DNA of 64,000 bases, taken from assembly GCF_014633365.1 (NCBI RefSeq), contig NC_068344.1:4291327-4355326 (forward strand), written 5' to 3'. Origin of the DNA: Diospyros lotus. Lineage: Eukaryota; Streptophyta; Magnoliopsida; Ericales; Ebenaceae. Positions 25,190 to 36,215 of this stretch are shown here, piece by piece. Position 1 is the stretch's first letter, and each line of letters opens with the position of its first letter. A program made the position numbers and the translations under genes. The notes below the pieces were generated by a model. The model was not told where the DNA came from, did not search any database, and worked only from the letters and a program-made list of their open reading frames with translations.

Positions 25190-25325
25190 GAATTATCGTT
25201 CTTGTACGATTCTCTGTCGCTCATGTCCTCGATTTCAACAGAAGAGGTAAATTGCAGGTAGAGATTTTGCCTCACTGTACAAGGTAAAGAATCGAACTTA
25301 TGATCTACTGATATAAATTTTAATT
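25190..25325 (-). repeat. SINE-like repeat, copy 1
   Basis: On the minus strand it contains a B-box-like 'aagttcgattct', then 'cagtgaggcaaaatctcta' and 'ctgcaatttacct'. The same series occurs at 57115-57262 in the same orientation, so these are two dispersed copies of one tRNA-derived short repeat family. Confidence 0.5.
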
Positions 25326-25785
25326 TATCATGATCCAATCAATTGACTTATAAATTGAGCAAAATTTGAATACTACATTTGATGGGTTATAATGTAACAA
25401 AATGTAAAGAAGCCACGTGACATGCATGTGTATTATCTTAATAGTAAGATGATTTTGGACAATAATCTATGATTAGGAGATGTCCCCCAACCTTAAATGT
25501 CAAAATTGTCATCACTTACATCTTGCATTATGGCTGATTTGATTGATGTAATTCTTAGTCGTCAGTGGCTTTCATTAACTAATATGGTGTGTGCTTGGAT
25601 TATTTGGAAGTGAAATTATATTTTTTATAAAATTATTTTTTAAATTTATATTAAAATAATATCATCCTATCATTTTAAAAAATCAATGTTTATAATGAGC
25701 TTTTTCTTCTTAATAAGGGGGTAGATATAAATAAATTATATCATCTTGATATATTTTTTATATATAATTTTTTTTTTTGTATAGC
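25326..25785. other. Intergenic, nothing recognised
   Basis: AT-rich sequence without coding or repeat structure that I could support. Confidence 0.4.
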
Positions 25786-25790
25786 GTTTA

Positions 25791-26313
25791 TGTAATACGC
25801 AAGAGTTTAGAGAATGGTAATATATATCAAGAATAAGTAAAGAAAAAACAACACCAGTTTATACTTTTTGAACTGAATGTAGACAAAAAACTCTCAGGTA
25901 AAATGTATTTAAATTGGGAAAACTTAAGAATGAGTGACTCTTGGGAAGTTTGTGTAGACCTATCATGGTAAGTTGTTCTGCTCCATCCTCCTAACAGGCT
26001 TCTAAGATATCACCCTTCAAGAGAGAGAAAATCTGAGACCAATTATAAGATCACATGACTAGAATGTCATATTCTGCAAAGGGGATAATGTAATATCCTA
26101 AGAGTCCAGAGAAATATAATATATATCGAGGATAAGTAAGAAATGAAACAACACCAACTAAATACCTTTTGAGTTGAATGTAAGCAAAAAATTTTTGGGT
26201 TAAACATACTTGAATTGGGGAAACTTAAGGATGGGTGACCCTTGAGAAGTTCGCGTAGGCCCATCAGAATAAGTTATTTCGGTTTTTCTTATCGCTCGAT
26301 GCGGAATGTTACA
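25791..26313 (+). mobile_element. Complete Cassandra-like TRIM retrotransposon with 5S-rRNA-like LTRs
   Basis: Two related LTRs flank a short internal region. The 3' LTR (26089-26313, 225 bp) starts tgtaatatcc and ends gaatgttaca. The 5' LTR starts tgtaatacgc at 25791 and can be aligned to about 25990. A purine-rich tract (gcaaaggggataa, 26076-26088) sits immediately before the 3' LTR. The direct repeat gttta flanks the element (25786-25790 and 26314-26318), a perfect 5-bp target duplication. The 3' LTR contains aggatgggtgaccc and then gagaagttcgcgtaggccc, resembling the 3' part of plant 5S rRNA (aggatgggtgacc, then gggaagtcctcgtg). A 5S-like LTR is the hallmark of Cassandra TRIMs. No coding capacity. 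The 5' LTR end and primer-binding site are degraded. Confidence 0.8.
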
Positions 26314-26433
26314 GTTTATTTTTTAAAAATGATATATAAATAATAAAAATGTTAAAAAAATTGTTAAATCATAAACATCAATTGCACTACACCTTACCAC
26401 ACCATACCGTGTTGTTTTTTTTAGAAAAAAATG

Positions 26434-27340
26434 TGGCTTACTAATTAAAACAAATAATAAATTTTAAAAAATAAAATTTCATCTCAAACCTCTTTATGCA
26501 CAAAAATTCATTTTTGATATTTTTCTAATATTACAAAATAGTCTCAAAATATTTCTAAAATTAAAAAAATAGTTTAAAAACTTTTTTTAAACAATAAACG
26601 AATACGATATAAAATGAAAATGGAGAAACAACATTTAAAAAAAAAAGGAAACAAAAATATAGGGGAAACTAGTAAATAAAGAAATATAGAGGTTTTTTGT
26701 AAATATAATTTTTAATATAGAAAATTATAAAAAATAGTTATACAATCTAAAAATAAATATAAATTTCATAATACATTCAGATAAACATAAATATAAATTC
26801 TATCATCCATGAATCATGGCTTACTAATTAAAAATAAATAATAAATTTAAAAAAAAAATTCGTCTTAAATCTTTTTGTGGACGGAAACGCATTTTAAATA
26901 TTATAAAATAGTCCTAAAATATTTTTAAAATTAAAAAAATAGTCCAAAAACTTTTTTTTGAAAAACGAGAAAAGAATATGATACGAAATAGAAATGGAAA
27001 AACGACATTTTTAAAAAAAAGTAGGAAACATAAATGCGGAGAAATAAGTAAATAAAAAAATATAAAGGGCTTTTTGTAAGTATAATTTTTAATATATAAA
27101 ATTATAAAAAATAATTATATTATATAAAAATAAACATAAATTTCATAATATATTCAAACAAACATAAATATAAGTTCATCAGGTGGCTTACTAATTAAAA
27201 ATAAATAATAAATTAAAAAAAAAGATTTTGTCTCAAATCTTTTCATGAATAAAAACATGTTTTTAATATTTTTCTAATATTACAAAATAGTCTTAAAATA
27301 TTTTTAAAATTACAAAAATAGCTCAAAAATTTTACAATAA
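26434..27340 (+). repeat. Tandem array, about 2.4 copies of a roughly 375-bp unit
   Basis: The word tggcttactaattaaaa recurs at 26434, 26817 and 27184 (spacing 383 and 367 bp). The intervals share long aligned blocks in the same order (for example 'tattacaaaatagtc' and 'aataaatataaatttcataat'). The third copy is partial. The unit is AT-rich and non-coding, like a short satellite or an unequally amplified repeat. Confidence 0.75.
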
Positions 27341-27364
27341 TGCCAAACAAGGACCAACCCCCTC

Positions 27365-28290
27365 CTTCTAATTATCTCGAGTTGTCAAATAGGTTAGACT
27401 GCTCGTGAGCTTGCCTAGCCTGGCCTATGACAAGACGAGCTAATATTAACTCGTTATTGTAGCGAGTCAAGTTAGGCTCAATTTACTAGCTAGATAAGGT
27501 TGAGTCAACTCCTATGCGATCCGCCTTTGGAAAAAGCTTGGTTGGATTGCCTCGTTGGGCCACCAACCCAACCCATTGGGCTCGGTCTAAATGTATTTTT
27601 TTAAAATAAAAATTTTATAATTTTTTACATTGCATCTTTGATTTTAAATTTTTGATATATAATTTAATAAATCTATTATTTTAAAAATTATAGATTATAA
27701 AAAAGATATTACAATACAATGACAATAAATAAAAAAAATATACAAACATTACCATATGATCATTTTTTAAATGTTTAACAATTATAAAGTGAAAGTTCAA
27801 AAATTATATCTCACAATCAGTAATCTAAAAAAATTTATATCTTATACACAATTATATATATTTATTGAATGAGGAATTTTTTTTATAAATTTTAAATATT
27901 TATAAAATTTAAAATAATTTTAAAAGTGCAATCGGATTTTTAAAAAATATAAAGTAAAAACTATTAAAAGATAAAAAAATTTAATCTTCAAACTTTTAAA
28001 TACTAACTTCTAAGTAGAATTTTTATTTTCAAAAATAATTTTATAATATATTGATTAAATAATAAATATAATAATTTAAAATAGAATTGATCTGCTTGCA
28101 AGCCTTGCGGGTCAACCAAACCTAGTCTATCTTGGGCGGGTTCATAGGCTGAGTCGGGTTCTACTTCTTTTTTTTGACGGGTTGATCCAAGGCCTGACTC
28201 GTCTCGTGAACGAGCCGGGCTTTTCCCAACTCGTCTCTTTAGAGTCCAAGGTCGGGCTGAATTGACCTGTTACAAGAAGATCACGGGTTG
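27365..28290. repeat. Probable non-autonomous hAT-like repeat
   Basis: GC-richer ends with repeated Gly/Pro-codon-like words (cctagcctggcct on the left; cgggttgatccaaggcctg on the right) flank an AT-rich core. This resembles a common plant hAT-type non-autonomous repeat. Exact ends and target duplication not found. Confidence 0.3.
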
Positions 28291-28789
28291 GGGTGGTTCT
28301 GGGCCGTCCATTGATGGGCTTATTTCGCACCCGGGGCCCAATATCAAAGCTGTTCATCTTTGGTTTTAAAATTTTAAATTGATTTCATTTCAATTACAAC
28401 TGAATATGAATATTCAACGGAAGCGCGGCAACCGCCAACCAGCAGAGTGATTGGGACCTCCGGAGATCGTTGAAGCGTAATCAGACAAGTAGGAAGATAG
28501 AATGGTATGCACATCTAATCTCTGCTTTACGCCCTTTCTGGAATCAATTTCATTGATTTTACATGTGAAACTAGGTACAGTTATGCATGAGTGAATGTGC
28601 TACCCTTAGGGTTAACTAACGGTGAATTTAATCGACGGGTTGCATAAAGAAAGGGGAGTTGCTCATTCAATTCCAAAGATTTTTCCCGCGGAAAGTGGAT
28701 TGAAATATTCGGAACTTTGTCCGCCGTGTGATCGTCATGGGTTCTGTTGATTGAGACGCTCGTTGAGTTCAAATACCAAAGCGCTGTTC
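28291..28789. other. Non-coding; possible remnant first exon
   Basis: Around 28435-28506 a GC-richer segment ends in ATG followed directly by gtatgc, the arrangement of genes whose first coding exon holds only the start codon. No matching downstream exon was found. Confidence 0.2.
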
Positions 28790-28799
28790 TTCAATTCTT

Positions 28800-28893
28800 G
28801 ATATTTTAACTTGTTATGAACATGGCCCAAGTACTCAACCTTCTCTTCTGCGAATGAACATTTAGACCTTTTCACATACAATTTATGGAATCT
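28800..28893 (-). pseudogene. Extra gypsy reverse-transcriptase fragment
   Basis: On the minus strand this encodes a short piece of reverse transcriptase (RFHKLYVKRSKCSF) matching the same part of the main copy at about 36690-36765. It stops exactly where the plus-strand integrase segment begins (28893/28894), marking a rearrangement breakpoint. Confidence 0.65.
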
Positions 28894-30379
28894 GTCAAGG
28901 AGAGATGGTACAGCCTCCTGTCAGGCCATCTCGAGCTTAGTTCCGGATTGGGTGCAAGACATTACCCACAGCTATGACCAGACTCTGTGGATCAAAGAGC
29001 TGCTTACTAAGATCTCAATGCAGGCAACTTCTGACCCTAACTACCAATTAAAAGGTGGACTATTGAGGTTCCAAAACAGAGTGGTTATTGGGAATGACGA
29101 ACAATTAAAGAAAAAGATCCTCCGGTGTCTGCATGACTCCCCCATAGGTGGGCACTCAGGACTCAATGTAACTTACTGGCGGGTCAAACAACTTTTCTAC
29201 TAAAAGGGGTTAAAGAAGGACGTTACCAGGTTTGTCATGGAATGCACTATCTGGCAAAGGTGCAAACATGAGCAAATCCCTTATCCAGGCCTCCTACAAC
29301 CATTGGAAATTCTGTCCCAATCGTGGGAACTAATTTTAATGGACTTTATTGAGGGATTACCAAAATTAAAAGGGGTTGACACTCTATTGGTGGTGGTGGA
29401 CAAACTGACTAAATTCAGCCATTTCCTCACGTTGGCTCATCCATTCACAGTCACTGAAGTAGCTAGGAAATTGATGGATTCGATCTTTAAAATACATGGC
29501 TTACCTAAGGCTGTAGTGTCTAATCATGATAAGGTCTTTACTAGCCAATTTTGGAAGACTGTATTCTAGGGGCTAGGAATCAAGCTACATCTTTCCTCTG
29601 CCTACCATCCCGAGACTGATGGGCAAACTGAGAGAGTCAATCAATGCCTCGAGACTTATCTTAGGTGCCTGTGTGTCTCCAAGCCAAGAAGTTGGAGTAG
29701 ATGGATAGCTCTGGCCCAATGGTGGTATAACACCAACTATCATACAGCACACAAAAGAACCCCTTTCGGAGCTTTGTTTGGGTACCTACCCCCCATCATT
29801 TCGGCTATAATGCACTATTCTCCCACGGAAGCATCAGCTGATTAGTATCTGAAGGACAAACAAGAAGCTTTACTAACCATTAAGCAGGAATTGGCCTTTG
29901 CAAGTCAAAGAATGATGCAGTTAGCGGATAAACATCCAACAGAAAGGCAGTTTGAAGAAGGGGAGGAGGTTTATCTAAAGGTCAGAAGGTTCCAACAACA
30001 CCTTTTCTGCAAAGGGCCAATCTCTAAACTCAGTCCCAAGTTCTATGGGCCATTCAAAATCTTGGCTAAGGTGGGTCCTGTAGCTTACCGTCTCTAATTG
30101 CCTGAGGGAAGGGGACTTCACCCGGTGTTCCATGTCTCCCTCCTGAAGAAGTCTATTGGTTCGGCAGACGTAGCAAGCAGTGCACTGCCAGTATCAATTG
30201 AAGACATAGAGGAGGAGGGTGAGCCCTTGGTAGTGCTTGACAAAATGGTGATCTACAATGAAACTGCTCTATTGACTCAAGTCCTCGTGCAATGGTCTCA
30301 CTTACACCCGGACAACACCACTTGGGAGTATCTCCCTGACCTTCTGCAATGGTTTCCTAGGATGACAAGGCTACTTTAA
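28894..30379 (+). pseudogene. Gypsy integrase and chromodomain segment, broken
   Basis: The plus-strand frame begins with the RNase H end (SRRDGTA), passes through an integrase zinc-binding region with spaced His and Cys residues, the catalytic core (LMDFIEGLPK; KAVVSNHDKVF; SAYHPETDGQTERVNQ), and a GPF-type region (YGPFKILAKVGPVAYRL). It ends in a chromodomain-like stretch (VLVQWSHLHPDNTTWEYL). In-frame stops interrupt it, near 29200, 29567, 29842 and 30095. The catalytic VSD is altered to VSN. It lies opposite in orientation to the gag-RT half. Not functional. Confidence 0.8.
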
Positions 30380-30404
30380 TTTCTTGGGGACAAGAAAGGT
30401 TTTA

Positions 30405-30417
30405 GGGGGGGGGGGGG
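30405..30417 (+). other. Gypsy polypurine tract (13 G)
   Basis: A run of G directly before the LTR starting at 30421, as expected for plus-strand priming. Confidence 0.7.
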
Positions 30418-30420
30418 AAT

Positions 30421-30698
30421 TGTCATAGACCAAGGGTATGATTGTAATTAGAGGTGAGTAGTGGCATTGATGCAATAAAACAGGGAAGGATAATTCAAAA
30501 GGCGCATGCATGGGAAGATTCCCTAGTTGCCACGCCAAGTCTTGTAAACCCTCTATAAATAACAGATAAGTCGAGGATGGGGAATTATGTGAGGATTATA
30601 CCACAAATTCCTTTCCCTCTCATTTCTCAATTCTCTCTTCTCTAGCTCTATTCTCTAATTTCTCCCTATCTCTCCTTCTCAATCCTTCCCGCCTTTGC
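30421..30698 (+). repeat. Gypsy 3' LTR, truncated
   Basis: Starts tgtcatagaccaaggg and aligns closely with the LTR at 39245-39574 in opposite orientation. It carries a TATA-like ctctataaataac. It stops at gcctttgc, about 52 bp short of the other LTR's end, where it abuts the gypsy RNase H remnant. Confidence 0.8.
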
Positions 30699-30811
30699 TT
30701 TACGGTAGAGAATGATAAAGTCAAATCCCATGAGTTTGGTAATTCCCTTTCTCTGTAACTGATTTGTACTCTTTGTTGGGATAAGAATTTCAGACTCTCA
30801 TGGTCTGTCTT
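30699..30811 (-). pseudogene. Second part of the gypsy RNase H region
   Basis: The minus strand continues the RNase H frame interrupted by the copia element (DHESLKFLSQQRVQ), then shifts frame (ITKLMGFDF). It ends at the breakpoint with the inverted LTR. The target duplication gtctt of the copia element is at 30807-30811. Confidence 0.75.
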
Positions 30812-30976
30812 TCTAAACAAGATTGAGAAAATATAATTCTCTATTTCTTGATGATAATACAATGATTTCCCTTTTCTCTTTATAGAGGAAGAGAATAATA
30901 CAAAAGGGAAATAACAAAAAAGGAAATAGGAATATACATAGAATCTAAGATATACACAGAATATTCTATTTCTACA
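30812..30976 (-). repeat. Copia 3' LTR (165 bp)
   Basis: Matches 36035-36210. On the plus strand it begins tctaaacaagattg and ends tctaca, next to the polypurine tract. Confidence 0.9.
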
Positions 30977-30983
30977 CTCCCCC

Positions 30984-33900
30984 TCAAGCTGGCTTGAAGA
31001 TATCTTCCATGGCCAGCTTGCTCACAAGTTTCTCAAACTGAGTTCTATGTACTCCTTTTGTAAGAGTGTCAGCCACTTGGTCAACTGTTGGAATGTAGGG
31101 CATACAAATTACTCCATTATCAATTTTTTCCTTAATAAAGTGTTTATCCACCTCTACATGCTTTGTCCTGTTATGGAGAACTGGATTATGAGCAATAGAG
31201 ATTGCAGCTTTATTATCACAATAAACTTTAGCTGGAAGGGAAGTGGAGACCCTCAAGTCTGATAGAAACCTCTTTATCCACATGACCTCACAAATACCAT
31301 GAGCAACTGCACGAAATTCAGCTTCAACACTGCTTCTGGCCACCACATTTTGTTTCTTACTCCTCCAAGTAACAAGATTGCCTCCCACAAAGGTGCAGTA
31401 CCCTGATGTAGATCTTCGGTCAGTTATACTACCTGCCCAATCTGCATCTGTATAAGCCTCTACATGAAGATGTCCACGTTTTCTAAAAAGTAGACCTTTC
31501 CCAGGGGTTTTCTTTAGGTATCGCAGAATTCTGTAGGTAGCTTCAAAATGTTGTGAACCAGGTGAGTGCATAAATTGACTTACAACACTTACAGCAAAGG
31601 CTATGTCTGGTCGAGTATGGGATAAATAGATAAGTCTACCCACAAGTCTTTGATATTTCTCCCTTTCTACCACATTCTTAGCCTCGGCAGGTTGAAGTTT
31701 TAAGTTGGGTTCAATGGGAGTTTCAGCAACCTTACACCCAAGCATTCCTGTTTCACTGAGTAAATCCAGAATATACTTGCGTTGGTTGACAAAGATCCCC
31801 TCCTTAGATCTTGCAAATTCCATCCCAAGAAAGTACTTTAGAGGACCCAAGTCCTTGATCTCAAACTCATGAGCTAATCTCCTCTTAAGCTCTTCAATCT
31901 CTCCCTTGTCATCACCAGTCATTATTATATCATCCACATAGACAATTAAGATTGCTTTCTTACTGTCGTTGGCGTGCTTGAAGAATAGTGTGTGGTCTGC
32001 TTGGCTCTGAATGTAACCATAACTTTTCACCGCCTTTCCAAATCTTTCAAACCACGCTCTCGGAGACTGTTTTAGACCATACAATGATTTTTTTAAACGA
32101 CATACCTTGTTTGTCTCGAGGCTCTTTTCAAACCGTGGTGGAAGATCCATAAACACTTCTTCTTCTAAATCACCATTTAGGAAGGCATTCTTTACATCAA
32201 ATTGGTGGAGTGGCCAATCAAGATTCACTGCAAGGGAGAGGAGAACTCGAATAGAGTTTATTTTAGCTACTGGAGCAAATGTTTCTTGATAGTCGATGCC
32301 GTATGTTTGGGTGAAACCCTTAGCAACCAGCCTTGCTTTGTATCTTTCAATGCTCCTATCTGCCTTACATTTTATAGTAAATACCCACTTACAACCTACT
32401 GTTGCTTTGCCTTCTGGTTTGTTCATAATCTCCCAAGTTCCATTCTTTCTAAGAGCACTCATTTCCTCTTGGACTGCTAACTTCCAATCTGGATCACCAA
32501 GGGCATCCTGAATTGTTCTTGGGACATGCAGGTTAGAAATATTTGAAAGAAAGGCCTTATGATGATTGGACAATTTTTGGTATGACAGGTATTTAGAAAT
32601 TGGGTGTTTGGTACAAGATCTCACTCCTTTCTTAGTAGCAATAGGGACATCAAGATCAGACAAATCAAATGTAGAATAATCTGTAGGAGTGAGTTTAGAG
32701 TTACCATGAGAAGAAGAAGAACTATCGGAAACCCCATCACTCGAAGACGTCAATTGTTCAATTGTTAGAGGAATATTTGGACTGATAGTATTTTTCAAGG
32801 TTTGTCTTCTAGTATAAAACTGAAGCTCCGGTTTTGGAATATTTTGATCCATTTGTGGTAATTCTCTCCCTGGTTCCAATCCCATCACGCTAGGCATCTG
32901 TGAACCAGACACACCTTGTTCCACAATATTTGGAACATTTATATCCTTGAGTTGTTTATTAGAGTGGAGGGGAGCACCAATCATGGTAGGATGAGGATCC
33001 TCAACATTAGAATTCAAAAAATTATCTTCTTTCTCAATATGCTCCCCCTGAAGATGATTTTTGGGAAAGTAGGGTTGAGTTTCGAGGAAAGACACATCCA
33101 TACTAATATAAGTTTTTTTGGTAACAGGATTAAAACTTTTGTACCCTTTTTTATTTGGTGCATAGCCTAGAAAGACACATTTTTCAGCTGTGGGATCCAA
33201 TTTAGAACGAAAAATGTGAGGAACATAAACAAAGCAAGTGCATCCAAAAACTTTTAAGGGTAACTCAGAATATATACGACAGAGAGGGAAGAGTTGTTTT
33301 AAAGATTGTAAGGGGGTTTGAAACTGTAGAACACGAGTGGGCATACGATTAATGAGGTAGCAAGCGGTTAAAATGGCATCACCCCAGAGGTATTTAGGGA
33401 CATTCATAGAAAACATGATGGCCCTGGCAACCTCGAGTAGATGTCGATTTTTTCGTTTAGCAATACCATTTTGTTGGAGAGTTTCACGACAAGTGGATTG
33501 ATGTAAAATTTCTTTTTCTTTTAAAAAAACCCCCAAAGAGTTATTAAAATATTCAGTGCCATTATCAGATCGAAGAATACAGATTTTTGTGTTAAATTGA
33601 GCTTCAATCAAATGGAAAAAATCCTTGAAAGTTCTAGGCACATCTGATTTTTTTGCAAGTAAGTAAACCCAACAAAGTTGAGTATGATCATCAATAAAAG
33701 TAACAAACCACTTTTTGCCAGACAAAGTGGAGACTTTAGAAGGACCCCAAACATCACTATGTATTAAATAGAATGGTTTTGAAGGACATTTAACACGATG
33801 ATCTTTGGATAAATGACAACTCTCGCATTGAAACATAGAAGGATCCACTCTTTTAAACAACGTAGGAAATAAATATTTCAAGTAAGGAAAACTGGGATGA

Positions 33901-35411
33901 CCTAGCCTAAGATGCCATTGCATTATTTGATTAGAAACAGAAGTAGAACTAATACCACTCAGCCCGTGAGCTTTTTTATTACGCAAGACATCCCCATCCA
34001 AATAATAGAGCCCGTTTATTTCTCTAGCACTGCCAATCGTCTTCCCCGAGTTCTGGGCCTGAAAAATGCAATAGGAATCAAAAAAGATAATACGACAGTT
34101 AGAATCTTTGGAGAGTTTACTAACAGAAAGAAGATTGCAGGCAAGTTTAGGAACATGGAGTACTGATTGAAGATCAATATTCTCAGAAAGTTTAATGAGC
34201 CCTTTACCTGCAATAGGTGAAAGACTACCATCGGCTATTCTTATTTTTTTACTACCAGAACAGGGAACATACGAGTTGAAGAGATGAGATAAACCAGTCA
34301 TATGATCAGATGCTCCTGAATCAATGATCCATGGAACAGATTGAAAAGAGCTAGATAGGGCAAAAGAGTTTCTACCTGAATAGGTCAAAGAACAATTGGG
34401 TGTACTAGGGGATAGATTAGGCTTTAGCAGTCGCAGAAGTTGATCAAGTTGCTCTTTGTTGAATGGTCCTGTATCAGCTTCATGTGCAGTAGGTTGTGAT
34501 CGCTTTGATCTAGACTTCCAATTGGCTGGCTTGCCATGAAGCACCCAACAGGTCTCTCGAGTATGGCGTGGTTTATTGCAATGATCACACCAAACACGAG
34601 GTTTTTCTTCTGCCTTTCGTTGACTCGCAATATGCCGTCCACCAGCATTAGCATCAGCAGTCACAAGTGCCATATTTTCAGATAACCCACTTTCTCCACT
34701 CTTTTTCTTGCCCAACATAACCAGTTTTCGGCTTTCTTCATGCCGAACTTTAGAGAAGGCTTCATTAAGAGACAGAAGTGGATTTCTACCAACGATCCTC
34801 CCTCGGACTTCATCATACTCAACATTGAGTCCAGCAAGAAACTTAAATACTCGATTAGCATCGACCATTTTCTGATAATACTTGCAATCTTCTGTGTTTT
34901 TCCACTCATATGTATTGAAGAGATCTAAGTCCTGCCAAATGCGCTTTAAAGAATTAAAATATAGGGTGACAGTATCACTACCTTGTCGAATCTCACCAAG
35001 TTTCAAGTTGAGCTCGTAGATTTGGGATTGATTCCCCAAATCGGAATACATGGCAGTGACTTCATCCCATAGTTCTTTTGCTGTAGAGAAGCACATATAG
35101 TTCGAACTTATCTCTTCCTCCATGGAGTTAACGAGCCACGTCATCACCATCGAATTCTCGGCATCCCAAATGTCATATAGCGGGTCTTTGCTGTCTGGGG
35201 TTAATGTGGCGCCAGTCAAATAGCCAATCTTTCCCTGACCTCGAATGTACATACGAACAGATTGCGACCAACGTAGGAAATTAGTACCATTGAGACGAAT
35301 GGTCGTAATCTGTACCGGATGTGAGTCGGAGGAGTTTCGAGAAACTCAAAACTGAGCTTGAGAAGACTGAGATTGCTGGGTCGGAGTGACTGAGGATGCA
35401 GAGTCATTCAT
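30984..35411 (-). pseudogene. Copia gag-pol polyprotein with one early stop
   Basis: From an ATG at 35411 (MNDSASSVTPTQQ) the frame reads through to 30984 with one interruption, a TGA at codon 22 (35346-35348). From the next ATG at 35252 there are 1422 open codons. Order of domains: gag; zinc knuckle CDHCNKPRHTRETC; protease WIIDSGASDHMTG; integrase zinc site (HLRLGH, CESC), core HSDVWGP, RSDNGTEY and QQNGIAKRKNRHLLE; reverse transcriptase [22 protein letters not shown] and YVDDIIMTG; RNase H DADWAGS and SSVEAEFRA. The integrase-before-RT order is diagnostic of Ty1/copia. All main catalytic residues are visible. Translation would need readthrough, a downstream start or a non-mutant source copy. 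Confidence 0.92.
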
Positions 35412-36019
35412 GATGGTTGAAGAAACGGATTAGGGCAGCAGAAGTAAGGACCCACTACCAGCTGGATCTGGATCTGGATCTGGATCAGTACAAATAGGAG
35501 ACCCTAGCAAAGGCCCATGGATCTGGATCCTTGAATCTGGGTACCCAGTTGCCCAAATCGCAGCACAAATCGCACGAACGACCAGTACGAACAGCAGCAC
35601 AAATCGCACGAACTAAGCACGAACGAGGCAGCAAGAGCGAAGAATAGGAGCGGCTCTGATGCGCGATGCAGAGCCGACCTTCTCGACAACAACAAGTGCG
35701 GACGTCCGATGGAGAAGCAGCACGAACGACGGATAGGAGCGACTCTGGAGTGCAACGCGATCCTTCGCAACCGAGAATAGCAACAGGCGCGACTGATGAA
35801 AGCCGACCTTTGCGAGAGGCTAGGAGATCGCGACCGTTCCAGAGGTGGGAACCAGAGGCGGCGGCTGAAGATGCAGCAGCAGCGGTCGGGATGGCCGAAT
35901 CTCAGACGGGGCGACCGCTGGAGGGTGGTCAATGAAGAACGACGGGACTTCTAGGGTATGGCAGAGGAATAGAGGAAATTAGGGTTTCACAATTGAACGT
36001 CTGCGATTTAATCCTAATT
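35412..36019 (-). other. Copia 5' leader
   Basis: About 600 bp of GC-richer untranslated sequence between the primer-binding site and the gag start. ORFs within it (35504-35932, 35666-35935) are arginine/serine-rich by composition and are not supported as genes. Confidence 0.6.
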
Positions 36020-36034
36020 CCTGCTCTGATACCA
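36020..36034 (-). other. Copia primer-binding site (tRNA-Met type)
   Basis: The minus strand reads tggtatcagagcagg immediately inside the 5' LTR, complementary to the 3' end of initiator tRNA-Met, the usual primer of plant copia elements. Confidence 0.9.
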
Positions 36035-36210
36035 TCTAAACAAGATTGAGAAAATATAATTCTCTATTTCTTAATGATAATACAATGATTTCCCTTTTCT
36101 CTTTATAGAGGAAGAGAATAATACAAAAGGGAAATAACAAAAAAGGAAATAGGAATATACATAGAATATACATAGAATCTAAGATATACACAGAATATTC
36201 TATTTCTATA
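36035..36210 (-). repeat. Copia 5' LTR (176 bp)
   Basis: Pairs with 30812-30976. It contains an internal 11-bp tandem duplication (atacatagaat), and its outer end reads ctata where the other LTR reads ctaca. Confidence 0.9.
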
Positions 36211-36215
36211 GTCTT

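Larger units (their letters stand above)
30812..36210 (-). mobile_element. Nearly intact Ty1/copia retrotransposon (5.4 kb) inserted into gypsy RNase H
   Basis: Complete structure in minus orientation: 5' LTR 36035-36210, primer-binding site complementary to initiator tRNA-Met (tggtatcagagcagg, 36020-36034), leader, one long gag-pol frame 35411-30984, polypurine tract gaggggga next to the 3' LTR, 3' LTR 30812-30976. The 5-bp direct repeat gtctt flanks it (30807-30811 and 36211-36215). The two LTRs are nearly identical apart from an 11-bp duplication (atacatagaat) in the right one, so the insertion is recent compared with the gypsy host. The LTR ends are TG...GA instead of TG...CA. One nonsense codon in gag is the main visible defect. 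Confidence 0.93.

Noticed and set aside
35504..35935. Arg/Ser-rich ORFs on both strands
   Set aside because: They fall in the copia leader between primer site and gag and have composition-driven translations.
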